From Sulfitobacter sabulilitoris (GTDB lineage: Bacteria > Pseudomonadota > Alphaproteobacteria > Rhodobacterales > Rhodobacteraceae): a stretch of 64,000 bases of DNA. Numbering within the stretch: the first letter of the stretch is position 1; every line of letters begins with the position of its first letter. The notes beneath the pieces were generated by a model, which did not search any database, was not told the DNA's origin, and saw only the letters and a list, made by a program, of their open reading frames with translations. The translations under genes were made by a program, and so were the position numbers. The stretch spans positions 186,001 to 250,000 of the forward strand of contig NZ_VANS01000004.1 of NCBI RefSeq assembly GCF_005887615.1, given 5' to 3'. This document shows positions 9,154 through 17,607 of the stretch, in pieces.

Positions 9154-9952
9154 GCGGCGATCCTTCGACGTGACCCGCCTGCCGGGCTTCACCGCAATCG
9201 CGATCCTGGCCTTCGTGCTGCTTTACGCGCCGATCGTGACGCTGGTGATATATTCCTTCAACGGATCAAGCTCGGTCAACCTCTGGGGCGGGTTTTCGCT
9301 GCAATGGTATCGCATCGCGTTCGAGAACGAGGCGGTGCAGAGTGCCGCGGTGCGGTCGTTCGTGATCGCCGCCAGCGCGTCGATGATCGCCACGACCGTG
9401 GCCACGCTGGCGGCGCTGGGCACCACGCGGCGCGGCAAGTTTCCCGGCCAGACCATCATCTACGTGATGATCAACCAACCCCTGATGGTGCCCGAAATCG
9501 TCACCGCCGTGGCGCTGCTGATCTTTTTCGCCTCGATCAAGATCGCCACCGGCTATACCGGGCTGGGCTACCTGATCCTGGCCCATTCCGCGTTTTGCGT
9601 GCCCTTCGCCTATCTGCCGATCCGTGCGCGGCTCGAAGGGATGGACAGCGCGATGGAAACCGCCGCAGCCGACCTTTATGCCAGCCCGGTACAGACCTTT
9701 CGCCACATCACGCTGCCCCTGTTGATGCCGGGGGTACTGGCGGGTGCGATGCTGGCCTTCGTCATTTCGCTGGATGATGTTATCATCACGGAATTCGTGA
9801 AATCCGCGGGGCAGGATACGTTGCCCACCTATATGCTGGGCCAGTTGCGCCGCGCGCTCACTCCCGAGGTCAACGCGATTTCGACCGTACTTCTGGCGGT
9901 GACCATCGTGATCCTGACCGCCTTTTTCCTGATGACCAGAAAGCGGGATTGA
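9146..9952 (+). CDS. PotC-like ABC transporter permease
   Basis: A permease of about 268 residues with six predicted helices and the EAA-type coupling loop (AAADLYASPVQTFRHITLPLL). The start is either ATG 9146 or ATG 9137 in the same frame; both overlap the end of the PotB-like gene, so translation is coupled. With the ATPase, PotB-like protein and binding protein it forms a complete polyamine/opine-type importer. Confidence 0.9.
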   Translation: MARRRSFDVTRLPGFTAIAILAFVLLYAPIVTLVIYSFNGSSSVNLWGGFSLQWYRIAFENEAVQSAAVRSFVIAASASMIATTVATLAALGTTRRGKFPGQTIIYVMINQPLMVPEIVTAVALLIFFASIKIATGYTGLGYLILAHSAFCVPFAYLPIRARLEGMDSAMETAAADLYASPVQTFRHITLPLLMPGVLAGAMLAFVISLDDVIITEFVKSAGQDTLPTYMLGQLRRALTPEVNAISTVLLAVTIVILTAFFLMTRKRD

Positions 9953-9982
9953 CCCGCGATTTTTCAAACCAAGGAGAGACCG

Positions 9983-11008
9983 ATGAAGACCGTATTGCTT
10001 GCGACAACCGCCCTGCTGGCGGGCGCGTTTGGCGCTGCCGCCGATGGGCAACTGAACCTGTACAACTGGGGCAACTACACCTCGCCCGAACTGATCGAGA
10101 AATTCACCGCCGAAACCGGGATCGAGGTGACGATCACCGACTACGACAGCAATACGACCGCCCTGGCCAAGGTCGAAGCCGGCGGATCGGGCTTTGACCT
10201 GGTGGTGCCCTCGGCCAATTATGTGCCGGTCTTCGTGGAAAAGGGCCTGCTGGCGCCGCTGGACAAGTCCAGGCTGTCCAACTTCGACAACATCGCCGCC
10301 GACTGGAAGGACGTCGCCTGGGACCCCAACCGCGATTACACGATCCCCTGGCAGTGGGGCACGACCGGCGTGGCGGTGAACACCTCCGTCTATGACGGCG
10401 ATATCAACACCTCCGAGATCTTCCTCAATCCGCCGGCGGAACTGGTGGGCAAGGTCAACGTGGTGCCGGAAATGAACGACGTGATCGCGCTCACGATCTT
10501 CAACGTCGGCGGCGACGCCTGTACCGAGGACCTGGAGGTGCTCAGAAAGGTGCGCGACAAGCTGATGGCGGCAAAGGACAGCTGGATCTCGATGGATTAC
10601 GGCACCACCGACAAGCTCAGCTCGAATGACCTTGTGGCGACGGTGAACTGGAATGGATCCACGATGCGCGCGCGGCTCAATAACGCGGACGTGGCCTATG
10701 GCTATCCAAAGGAAGGCTACCCGCTGTGGATGGACAGCGTCGGCCTGCTGGCCGATGCGCAAAACGTCGACGAAGCCTACAAGTTCCTCGACTTCATCAT
10801 GATCCCCGAGAATGCCGCGCTGATCTCGACCTTTGCACGCTACGCCAACGGCATCGCCGGGTCGGACGCGTTCATGCCCGAAGAGATGAAGACCGCGCCG
10901 GAAATCGTGATTCCCGCGGAATTCGCGGCGGCGGGCAGGTTCCTGCCCACCTGTCCGCAAAAGGCGACCGAGCTTTATACCGCGATCTGGACGGAACTGC
11001 GCAAGTAA
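9983..11008 (+). CDS. PotD/PotF-like periplasmic polyamine-binding protein
   Basis: A 341-residue secreted binding protein with signal peptide MKTVLLATTALLAGAFGAAA. The mature start (GQLNLYNWGNYTSPELIEKF) is the typical first strand of PotD/PotF proteins, and the IPWQWGTTGVAVN segment is also typical. It captures the substrate for the permease genes upstream (30 bases away; AAGGAGA precedes the ATG). Polyamine specificity is likely but not certain: related proteins bind other cationic amines. The deacetylase-like gene convergent with it supports a polyamine role. Confidence 0.92.
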   Translation: MKTVLLATTALLAGAFGAAADGQLNLYNWGNYTSPELIEKFTAETGIEVTITDYDSNTTALAKVEAGGSGFDLVVPSANYVPVFVEKGLLAPLDKSRLSNFDNIAADWKDVAWDPNRDYTIPWQWGTTGVAVNTSVYDGDINTSEIFLNPPAELVGKVNVVPEMNDVIALTIFNVGGDACTEDLEVLRKVRDKLMAAKDSWISMDYGTTDKLSSNDLVATVNWNGSTMRARLNNADVAYGYPKEGYPLWMDSVGLLADAQNVDEAYKFLDFIMIPENAALISTFARYANGIAGSDAFMPEEMKTAPEIVIPAEFAAAGRFLPTCPQKATELYTAIWTELRK

Positions 11009-11049
11009 TCGGCCACTACCAGAAGGCGCGGCTGCGCCGCACGACATGC

Positions 11050-11077
11050 CCCGCGCATTCATAGGTGAATGCGCGGG
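11050..11077. terminator. Perfect 12-bp hairpin after the polyamine transporter operon
   Basis: CCCGCGCATTCA and its exact reverse complement are separated by the loop TAGG, 42 bases after the binding-protein stop. There is no long T run on the plus strand, so it is a probable but not classical terminator. Confidence 0.6.
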
Positions 11078-11094
11078 AAGTTTGCCTCCGGCGG

Positions 11095-11153
11095 GGATAT
11101 TTCGGAACAAGAGAAGCAGGGTGATCTAGCCCTTCTCTTGTTCTGAAATATCC
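11095..11153. terminator. 22-bp imperfect inverted repeat between convergent genes
   Basis: Left arm 11095-11116 and right arm 11132-11153 match at 21 of 22 positions (the mismatch can pair as G-T) around a 15-base loop. The arms begin with GGATATTT and hold AACAAGAGAAG. Sequences of this style, following GCCTCCGGCGGGG, are frequent between genes in Rhodobacteraceae, so this may be a dispersed bidirectional terminator or mRNA-end element. Function is inferred. Confidence 0.6.
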
Positions 11154-11159
11154 TGGGGT

Positions 11160-11176
11160 TTGGGGCAAAGCCCCAA
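11160..11176. terminator. Short hairpin at the 3' end of the deacetylase gene
   Basis: TTGGGGC-AAA-GCCCCAA, a perfect 7-bp stem with a three-base loop, 4 bases past the stop of the minus-strand deacetylase gene. With the two hairpins to its left it makes a triple-hairpin barrier between convergent operons. Confidence 0.5.
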
Positions 11177-11179
11177 GTG

Positions 11180-12211
11180 TCACCTGCCGAGAAACCCTTC
11201 GAGGACATTGACCGTGTTGATGCCCACCGCTTCGATCGCGTAACCGCCCTCCATCACATGCACCGTGGGCAGGTCCATGCGCCCGATCCGCGCCCCGGCA
11301 TCGGTGAAATCGTCGCTGTCGAGTTTGAAAAAGCTGATCGGGTCGTCCCTGTAGGCGTCCACGCCCAGGGACACGACCAATGCCTCCGCCCCCCAGCCGG
11401 CGATCCGGGCGATGGCGCTGTCCAGTGCCTCGGACCAGGTCGAATAGGGGGTGCCCGGGGGCATCGGCAGGTTCAGGTTGGCGCCTTCGCCCGCGCCGCG
11501 CCCGGTTTCGTCCGCATAGCCGATGTAATAGGGATAGGTGTCTTGCGGTGCGCCATGCAGCGACGCGAACGGCACGTCCCCCCGGTCGTAAAAGATATCT
11601 TGCGTACCATTGCCGTGATGGAAATCGATATCGAGGATGGCCACCCGTGCCGCGCCGCCGTCCCGCAGCATCTGGGCCGCCACGGCGGCGTTGTTGAGAA
11701 AGCAGTACCCGCCGTATTGATCGCGGGTGGCGTGGTGCCCCGGCGGGCGGCACAGCGCGAAGGCGCTGCGTGCCCCGCCTATCACCTGCCGCACGGCGGC
11801 CTGCGCGCTGGCCATGGACGATTGCGCGGCGGCCCATGTGCCCGCCGTCATCGCGGTTTCAGAGGCGTGGCAGTAGTAGCCGACCTTGCCATCGATGAAA
11901 TCCGGCACACGGTCCATGTGCATGCCGCGTGCCGGCACGTTGGCCGCTATGATCTCGCCCGCCATGCCGGCGGCTTTCCAGTCGGCCCACGCGGTTTCCA
12001 GAAACCGCAGGTAGCCCGGATCCAGCAGGGTCTGAACCGGGTCCATGTCCACCGGTCCCGGATCCTCTATAGCGCCAAGGCCGCGGCTGATCAGCCGGTT
12101 GCGGATGTATTCGACGCGGCTCGGGCGCTCGAACGGGGTGACGAATTCGCCGCCCGACAATTCCGCCTGCGGGAAATGCAGGCGGTGATCTTCGCTGAAA
12201 AAGGTCTTCAT
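11180..12211 (-). CDS. Histone-deacetylase-family protein, acetylpolyamine amidohydrolase-like
   Basis: A 343-residue zinc hydrolase of the arginase/deacetylase fold. The catalytic His pair is H159-H160 ([17 protein letters not shown]) and the zinc ligands include D196 and H198 ([12 protein letters not shown]); a third Asp lies in [11 protein letters not shown]. Length and the [12 protein letters not shown]-terminus match bacterial acetylpolyamine amidohydrolases, which remove acetyl groups from acetylputrescine or acetylspermidine. It is convergent with a complete polyamine-type importer, which supports that substrate: import, then deacetylation. Start ATG 12211. Confidence 0.87.
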   Translation of the reverse strand: MKTFFSEDHRLHFPQAELSGGEFVTPFERPSRVEYIRNRLISRGLGAIEDPGPVDMDPVQTLLDPGYLRFLETAWADWKAAGMAGEIIAANVPARGMHMDRVPDFIDGKVGYYCHASETAMTAGTWAAAQSSMASAQAAVRQVIGGARSAFALCRPPGHHATRDQYGGYCFLNNAAVAAQMLRDGGAARVAILDIDFHHGNGTQDIFYDRGDVPFASLHGAPQDTYPYYIGYADETGRGAGEGANLNLPMPPGTPYSTWSEALDSAIARIAGWGAEALVVSLGVDAYRDDPISFFKLDSDDFTDAGARIGRMDLPTVHVMEGGYAIEAVGINTVNVLEGFLGR

Positions 12212-12433
12212 GGATCAAAGGGTCCCGACGGCTGGTGGCTGGATCGTCGCAGCGTTGCACGGATTTGCCCCTGTCGCAAAGCGTGTCCTTTGGCGGCTGC
12301 GCGCGGCGGAAAGAAGTTCCGTCGTTGCGTCATTCCCTGCTATGGCAGGTCCTGCGGGCCCTCGCGGCGCTTTCCATCGCACCGCAAAACCACTAGAGGG
12401 CAGGGACCAGTTTTCAAAGGGACACCAGCAGCC

Positions 12434-13120
12434 ATGCGTATGCGCGACACGTTTCTGAAACCCATGCACCCGGAAGGCCGTAAATTCGTGGCCATCTTCG
12501 CCGCGATCACGCTGGTGTTGTTCCTGATCGCCGATGTCCTGGGGTGGATCGGTGTCGGACTGACGATCTGGTGCTACTACTTCTTTCGCGATCCCCAACG
12601 GGTCACGCCGAAACGCGAAGGGCTGATCGTCAGCCCGGCGGACGGCATCGTGTCGTTGATCGAACGTGCCGTTCCGCCGATCGAGCTTGGGGTCGAGGAC
12701 AAGCCGCTGACCCGCGTGAGCGTGTTCATGAGCGTCTTCAACTGCCACATCAACCGCGCGCCCGTCGGCGGCGAGGTGACTGCGGTCGCCTATCGCCCCG
12801 GCAAGTTCTTCAATGCCTCGCTCGACAAGGCCAGCGCGGACAACGAACGCAACAGCCTGTGCATCCGGATGGATGACGGCCGGTCGCTGATCGTGACGCA
12901 GATCGCCGGGCTGGTGGCGCGGCGGATCGTCTGCTTTACCCGCGCCGGCGCGCAGTTGCAGACCGCAGAGCGGTTCGGCCTCATCCGGTTCGGCTCCCGG
13001 TTGGATGTGTATCTGCCCGAGGGCGTGGAGCCGATGGTCGAGATCGGCCAGACCATGATCGCGGGCGAAACGGTGCTTGCCGATCTGACCGTCTCCGCGC
13101 CCGCGCAGGCTGCACCGTAA
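12434..13120 (+). CDS. psd: Phosphatidylserine decarboxylase proenzyme
   Basis: A 228-residue short-form (alphaproteobacterial/archaeal type) phosphatidylserine decarboxylase, which makes phosphatidylethanolamine at the inner membrane. An N-terminal hydrophobic hairpin (about 18-50) is followed by the catalytic domain with [13 protein letters not shown] and the self-cleavage site FGSR (Gly187-Ser188), which yields the pyruvoyl group. Start ATG 12434 or ATG 12440; neither has an ideally spaced ribosome-binding site. pssA begins directly after the stop codon. Confidence 0.95.
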   Translation: MRMRDTFLKPMHPEGRKFVAIFAAITLVLFLIADVLGWIGVGLTIWCYYFFRDPQRVTPKREGLIVSPADGIVSLIERAVPPIELGVEDKPLTRVSVFMSVFNCHINRAPVGGEVTAVAYRPGKFFNASLDKASADNERNSLCIRMDDGRSLIVTQIAGLVARRIVCFTRAGAQLQTAERFGLIRFGSRLDVYLPEGVEPMVEIGQTMIAGETVLADLTVSAPAQAAP

Positions 13121-13840
13121 ATGAGCAAGCCCAAGAGCGAGATCTCGATCATTCAGCTGTTGCCCAACATGCTGACCGTCACCGCCATCTGCGCGGGTCT
13201 GACGGCGATCCGCTACGGCGTGGCGGGCAACTACGTGCTGGCGGTACAGCTGATCCTGGCGGCCTGCGTGCTGGATGGTCTGGACGGTCGGCTGGCACGG
13301 GCGCTGGCCAGCGATTCCAGCATGGGCGCCGAACTTGATTCGCTTGCCGACTTTCTGAATTTCGGGGTCGCGCCGCCGCTGGTGCTCTATTTCTGGGCGT
13401 TGCAGGATGTTCACCGGCTGGGCTGGATGGCGGTGCTGGTGTTTGCCGTCTGCTGCGTCGTCCGCCTGGCGCGGTTCAACGTCAGCGCCAAGTCCGACGA
13501 CCCCGTCACCACCGGTGAATTCTTTACCGGAGTGCCGTCGCCCGCCGGGGCGTTGCTGGTGCTGATGCCGATGTTCGCCGCCTTCGCCTTTCAGGGCGCG
13601 GTGATCGTGCCGCCCGTGGTCTTGTGCTTCTACATGGCTGGCGTGGGCCTGCTGCTGATCAGCCGCATACCCACCTGGTCCTTCAAGACCACGCGCATAT
13701 CGCGCGAGAACGTGAAATACTTTCTCGTGGCCTTTGCACTGGTCGGCACTGCTGTGTTGACCTATGCGTGGATCACGCTTCTGGCGCTGGGTTTCGCCTA
13801 TGTGATCGTCGTGATCTGGGCGCTGATCGCACGGCGCTAA
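13121..13840 (+). CDS. pssA: CDP-diacylglycerol-serine O-phosphatidyltransferase
   Basis: A 239-residue membrane enzyme that makes phosphatidylserine from CDP-diacylglycerol and serine. The CDP-alcohol phosphatidyltransferase motif DG-x2-(G)R-x8-G-x3-D-x3-D is visible as DGLDGRLARALASDSSMGAE followed by LDSLADFLN. About seven helices. It starts at the base after the psd stop, so both steps of phosphatidylethanolamine synthesis are one operon. Its 3' end overlaps the convergent usp gene by 4 bases. Confidence 0.95.
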   Translation: MSKPKSEISIIQLLPNMLTVTAICAGLTAIRYGVAGNYVLAVQLILAACVLDGLDGRLARALASDSSMGAELDSLADFLNFGVAPPLVLYFWALQDVHRLGWMAVLVFAVCCVVRLARFNVSAKSDDPVTTGEFFTGVPSPAGALLVLMPMFAAFAFQGAVIVPPVVLCFYMAGVGLLLISRIPTWSFKTTRISRENVKYFLVAFALVGTAVLTYAWITLLALGFAYVIVVIWALIARR

Positions 13841-14691
13841 TGCGCCATCAGCACGGGCAGTCCGGTTTGCTGTATCATCGACCGGGTGGTGCCGCCGAAC
13901 ACCGCCTCGCGCATGCGGGCGTGACCGTAGGCGCCCATCACGATCAGATCGGCCCCGGTTTCCTGCGCGCGGTCCTGAATGCAGGCGCCGATCTCCTTGC
14001 CGCCGCTGGGGTATTGCTGGACGGTCACCGTACAGCCGTGGTGCGACAGCCATTTGGCAAGGTCCGACCCGGGGTTTTCGCCGTCCCGAAGTTCGGTCAT
14101 GACAGGATCGAAGCAAGCCACCGTGACCTGTTCCGCCGCCAGCAGCGTCGGCAAGGCGGCGTGCACCGCGCGGGCTGACGGAAGGCTGGTGTTCCACGCA
14201 AGAAAGACGTTGCGCGGGAGGAACGAACCATTCGGCGCCATGCCATTGATCACGGCGCCGATGGGCGACGCGAACAACACGCCGCGCAACGCGTGGTCGA
14301 ACACCGCCGGTGCCGCGCGCAGATCGGGCCCGACATACGCAAGATCGCAGATCTTGGCGCGCCGCCCCACGGCGTCATCCATGGCCGGCGGTTCGCAATA
14401 GACCGTGCTGACATCGCCGGATGCGCCATGTGTCTCCAGCAAGGCTTCGATCTCCTCGCCCTTCTGCTTGAGGGCCTCGCCGCCTTCGGCATATTGCTCC
14501 TGCCAGACGTCCGACACGGCGATGACGCCGTAATGCGGCGATCCGTAGGAGGCGGCCGGAAACGGCGGGGACGCACCCACGAGCATCATCGCCAAATGCG
14601 CGGACACCTCGCGCGCGCGCTCCATCAGGGGGCCAAGCTGCTCTGCGGTGCAGTCCGGGCCGATCAGTGCCAAAACGCTTTGATTGTCCAT
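13837..14691 (-). CDS. Universal stress protein, tandem-domain type
   Basis: A 284-residue protein of the UspA family. The C-terminal domain carries the ATP-binding signature GAYGHARMREAVFGGTTRSMI (G-2x-G-9x-G-S/T type); the N-terminal half is a diverged second copy. Such proteins help survival during energy or oxygen limitation, mechanism unclear. The ATG at 14691 is 59 bases from an Fnr-type box (14750-14763), with leader length and a TACGCC hexamer that fit activation. Three usp genes in this window share such boxes directly or through an operon. Confidence 0.87.
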   Translation of the reverse strand: MDNQSVLALIGPDCTAEQLGPLMERAREVSAHLAMMLVGASPPFPAASYGSPHYGVIAVSDVWQEQYAEGGEALKQKGEEIEALLETHGASGDVSTVYCEPPAMDDAVGRRAKICDLAYVGPDLRAAPAVFDHALRGVLFASPIGAVINGMAPNGSFLPRNVFLAWNTSLPSARAVHAALPTLLAAEQVTVACFDPVMTELRDGENPGSDLAKWLSHHGCTVTVQQYPSGGKEIGACIQDRAQETGADLIVMGAYGHARMREAVFGGTTRSMIQQTGLPVLMAH

Positions 14692-14749
14692 TGTCGCATC
14701 CTCTGGATTGGGCTGCCTCAAGGCGTAACCCATTGGATAAAGGGCCACC

Positions 14750-14763
14750 TTGAGATGGATCAA
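14750..14763. promoter_or_regulatory. Fnr/FixK-type box between usp and cbpA
   Basis: TTGAGATGGATCAA, 9 of 10 matches to TTGAT-N4-ATCAA. It is 32 bp (centre to centre) from TAGGGT at 14786-14791 on the cbpA side and 32 bp from TACGCC at 14722-14727 on the usp side. It is therefore placed to activate both directions with class II geometry (about -41.5). Confidence 0.8.
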
Positions 14764-14820
14764 ATCGCGTCGCGCTGCGTCCGCGTAGGGTTCACCGCAA
14801 CAGGGCCGGGGATGGCTGCA

Positions 14821-15840
14821 ATGGACTACAAGGATTATTACAAGATACTGGGAGTCGCCCGCGACGCGTCGCAGGACGACATCAAGCGCGCGCACCGCAA
14901 ACTGACCCGCAAATACCACCCCGACATCAACAAGGAGCCGGAGGCCGAAGCCAGGTTCAAGGACGTGGGCGAAGCCTACGAGGTGCTCAAGGATCCCGAA
15001 AAGCGCGCCGCCTACGACCAGCTGGGCCAGAACTGGCAGCAGGGAGAGCAATTCCGCGCACCGCCCGAATGGGACCGCGACTTCTCGTTTTCCGGCGGCG
15101 GGTTCTCGGATGCGGATTCGTCGGTGTTTTCGGATTTCTTCGAAAGCCTGTTCGGGCGCGGCGCGCGTGCGGGCGGCGGTGCCGCGCGCAGGACCGGGGC
15201 CGATTGGGCGCGTCAGGGTGCGGGCGCTGGACCGTTTCGGTCGACCGGTCAGGATCAGCAGGCCCGCGTGACCATCGACCTGGAGGACGCGATCCAGGGC
15301 GCATCGCGCACCCTGACGCTGGGTATGCAGGAGGTGGACCGCGCAGGCCGCGTGCGCACCCGCGACCGCACGATCGCGGTGCGTATCCCCAAGGGCGTCA
15401 CCGAGGGTCAGCTCATCCGCCTCAAGGGGCAGGGCCAGCCCGGTCTGGGCGGCGGTCCCGCGGGCGATCTCTACCTCGAAGTGGCCTTTGCCCCGCATCC
15501 GCATTTCCGGGTCGAGGGGCGCGACATCTATCTCGATCTGCCCGTCACCCCGTGGGAGGCGGCGCTGGGCGGCAAGGTCAAGATGCCCACACCGGGCGGC
15601 ACCGTCGATATCACGATCCCCGCCAATGCACGTTCGGGCCAGAAACTGCGGCTCAAGGGGCGGGGCATTCCCGGTCCGGGCGGCGGCAAGGCGGGTCACT
15701 TGATCGTGGTGCTGACCATCGTCAACCCCCCCGTCAAGACCGAAGAGGCGCGTGCGCTCTATCGCCGGATGGCGCAGGAACTGGCTTTTGACCCACGCGC
15801 GAAACTGATGCGCGACATGGCTGGCAAAGTGAAAGGCTGA
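14821..15840 (+). CDS. cbpA: DnaJ-class curved-DNA-binding co-chaperone CbpA
   Basis: A 339-residue J-domain protein. The J domain is residues 1-70 with HPD at 33-35; a Gly/Phe/Ser-rich linker follows (about 75-145); the C-terminal substrate-binding DnaJ_C domain is about 150-325. There is no Cys-rich zinc domain, so this is the CbpA/DnaJB type, not DnaJ. It stimulates Hsp70 ATPase. The cbpM gene follows after 4 bases. Start: ATG 14821 (GGGG 9 bases upstream) or ATG 14812 in frame. Under the shared Fnr-type box. Confidence 0.92.
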   Translation: MDYKDYYKILGVARDASQDDIKRAHRKLTRKYHPDINKEPEAEARFKDVGEAYEVLKDPEKRAAYDQLGQNWQQGEQFRAPPEWDRDFSFSGGGFSDADSSVFSDFFESLFGRGARAGGGAARRTGADWARQGAGAGPFRSTGQDQQARVTIDLEDAIQGASRTLTLGMQEVDRAGRVRTRDRTIAVRIPKGVTEGQLIRLKGQGQPGLGGGPAGDLYLEVAFAPHPHFRVEGRDIYLDLPVTPWEAALGGKVKMPTPGGTVDITIPANARSGQKLRLKGRGIPGPGGGKAGHLIVVLTIVNPPVKTEEARALYRRMAQELAFDPRAKLMRDMAGKVKG

Positions 15841-15844
15841 CGCG

Positions 15845-16171
15845 ATGAAAAAGATCTGCCCCAGCGCGATCGAGGCCGAGGTCGTCGAGACCGTCACCTT
15901 GACGCAGCTCAGCCGAAGCTGCGCCGTGCCGGCGGACCGCATTCTGGACCTGGTCGAGCACGGGATCCTGGAACCGGCCGAGGGCGCGCCGCGCAGTGGC
16001 GCGGACTGGCGGTTCCACGCCGTCAGCCTGACGCGCGCCACCGCCGCGTTGCGGCTCAGCCGGGATCTGGGCGTGAACCTCCGGGGTGTGGCGCTGATCC
16101 TCGATCTTCTTGACGACCGCGACCGTCTGGCACGACGCCTGCACCGCTACGAAGCCGGCATGCGCCGCTGA
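15845..16171 (+). CDS. cbpM: Chaperone modulator CbpM
   Basis: A 108-residue MerR-like helix-turn-helix protein of the CbpM family. In E. coli, CbpM binds the J domain of CbpA and inhibits it. Visible: an N-terminal SRSCAVPADRILDLVEHGILEP winged-helix segment and a C-terminal helix with LRLSRDLGVNLRGVALILDLLD. Its position 4 bases after cbpA matches the known cbpAM pair. Confidence 0.88.
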   Translation: MKKICPSAIEAEVVETVTLTQLSRSCAVPADRILDLVEHGILEPAEGAPRSGADWRFHAVSLTRATAALRLSRDLGVNLRGVALILDLLDDRDRLARRLHRYEAGMRR

Positions 16172-16188
16172 CGGCGCCCCGGCGGGCA

Positions 16189-16815
16189 TCACTTGCGCAG
16201 CCGTTCCTTGGATTTCCGATACAGCTTGCGGTTCATCTCGACGAATTGGCGAATGGTATGGCCCAAGATGCCGCTGACCTGCCCCTTGAGGTAGAAATAT
16301 CCCGATACCGCGGCCAAAAGCGCGCCGACAGCGTTGATCATCAGATCGCCCATCGTATCGACCAGCCCGGATTTCTGCATGTTGAGACCAAAGCCGACGT
16401 CCATGCCGAATTCGAAGATTTCCCAGATCGCGCCCACGGTCATCGCAAAGCAAAAGGTGATCAGCGCCAGCGCGACGGGCGGCGCCGCCAGCCTGTCGCC
16501 TTCGAACAACATGAACACGAACAGGAAACCGATGATCCCGAAGCCCACGGCGGACGACCCGTGCAGCGCCAGGTCCCACCACCAGAAGCGTTCGTAGAAA
16601 TCGAACGCCTCGCCCATGAAGATGGTGGCGAAGACGAAGCCGGTGATCGCCGCCAGAAACGGCAGCGGCAGCCTGATCTGGAACCTCGAAGCCAGAACCA
16701 CGGGAATGAGCGACAACACCAGCGTGGCCAGAGAGACGAAGGCCATCGTCCAGCGGCCCACGCCAAGCGCCACCAGAACGGCCAGCACCAACAATAGCCA
16801 TATTGCCTTTATCAT
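16189..16815 (-). CDS. Integral membrane protein, DUF2238/YjdF-like
   Basis: A protein of about 208 residues with six or so hydrophobic helices. The segment FYERFWWWDLALHGSSAVGFGIIGFL and the later IWEIFEFGMDVGFG followed by DTMGDLMINAVGALLAA resemble the DUF2238/YjdF family, whose function is unknown. The start at ATG 16815 begins a hydrophobic helix (MIKAIWLLLVLAVLVALG); an upstream GTG is possible, and the much longer open frame beyond is the shadow of the neighbouring gene. It is convergent with cbpM and divergent from the phosphatase-like gene. Confidence 0.7.
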   Translation of the reverse strand: MIKAIWLLLVLAVLVALGVGRWTMAFVSLATLVLSLIPVVLASRFQIRLPLPFLAAITGFVFATIFMGEAFDFYERFWWWDLALHGSSAVGFGIIGFLFVFMLFEGDRLAAPPVALALITFCFAMTVGAIWEIFEFGMDVGFGLNMQKSGLVDTMGDLMINAVGALLAAVSGYFYLKGQVSGILGHTIRQFVEMNRKLYRKSKERLRK

Positions 16816-16896
16816 CGGGTTCTGATCGGTCAGCGACAACACGAAATGCGCTCCTTGCGTGGTGGAATGGCGGGTCTGTCTTCCTACATATAAGCC

Positions 16897-17607
16897 ATGA
16901 CTCCGGAAAAAACCCCCGACGCGTTGCGATTTGCCAGCTACAACATCCGCAAGACCAAGGGTCTTGACCGCCGGTTCGACCCGGCGCGCACCGTGTCGGT
17001 GATCAACGCGCTCGATGCCGACATCGTGGCCCTGCAAGAGGTCGATCACCGGCTGGGGGACCGTCCGGCAGCGCTGCAATGCGCCCTGATCGAAGCGGAG
17101 ACGGATTTCAAGGTGGTGCCCTTTGCGCGCAACGCGGTCAGCCTGGGGTGGCATGGCAATGCCGTTCTGGTGCGCAAGGCGATGCAACTGGGCGAGATCG
17201 GCCATGTGGACCTGCCGGGGCTGGAGCCGCGCGGTGCGGTCAGCGTTGATCTGATCCATCCGTATGCGCTGCGCGTCATCGCCACGCATCTGGGCCTGAC
17301 GCGCTATCACCGCCGCCGCCAGTTGCGCACCATCCTGCACCGCGTGCATACCGATGTCCCCACCATCATCCTGGGCGATTTCAACGAATGGTCCGACCGG
17401 CGCGGGCTCGAGCCGCTGGCCGGGCAGTTCGACGTTCACGCGCCGGGCCGGTCGTTTCACGCGGCACGGCCGATCGCGGCGCTGGACCGGATCGCGTTGT
17501 CGCCGGGCCTGCGGCTGGAAACCGGCGGCGTGTTGCAGACCCGCGACGCGCGCCGCGCCTCGGACCATCTGCCGGTCTGGGTCGATGTCGCGCAGGCCGC
17601 GTTCTAG
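16897..17607 (+). CDS. Endonuclease/exonuclease/phosphatase family hydrolase
   Basis: A 236-residue EEP-fold metal-dependent phosphodiesterase. Catalytic motifs are visible in order: FASYNIRKTKG (Asn), ALQEVDHR (Glu), THLGLTRYHRRRQL (His region), ILGDFNEW (Asp/Asn) and the terminal ASDHLPVW (Asp-His). Substrate unknown; members cleave DNA, RNA or phospholipid headgroups. No signal peptide. Its end overlaps the convergent usp gene by 4 bases. Confidence 0.87.
   Translation: MTPEKTPDALRFASYNIRKTKGLDRRFDPARTVSVINALDADIVALQEVDHRLGDRPAALQCALIEAETDFKVVPFARNAVSLGWHGNAVLVRKAMQLGEIGHVDLPGLEPRGAVSVDLIHPYALRVIATHLGLTRYHRRRQLRTILHRVHTDVPTIILGDFNEWSDRRGLEPLAGQFDVHAPGRSFHAARPIAALDRIALSPGLRLETGGVLQTRDARRASDHLPVWVDVAQAAF

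Noticed and set aside
9266-11110. 614-codon open frame on the minus strand over the PotC/PotD-like genes
   Set aside because: It is the antisense of two clear transporter genes, is rich in Arg, His and Gly, and has no domain features. Such long shadows are expected at this GC content.
12215-14197. 660-codon minus-strand open frame opposite psd and pssA
   Set aside because: Antisense of two certain enzymes; composition typical of GC-driven open frames.
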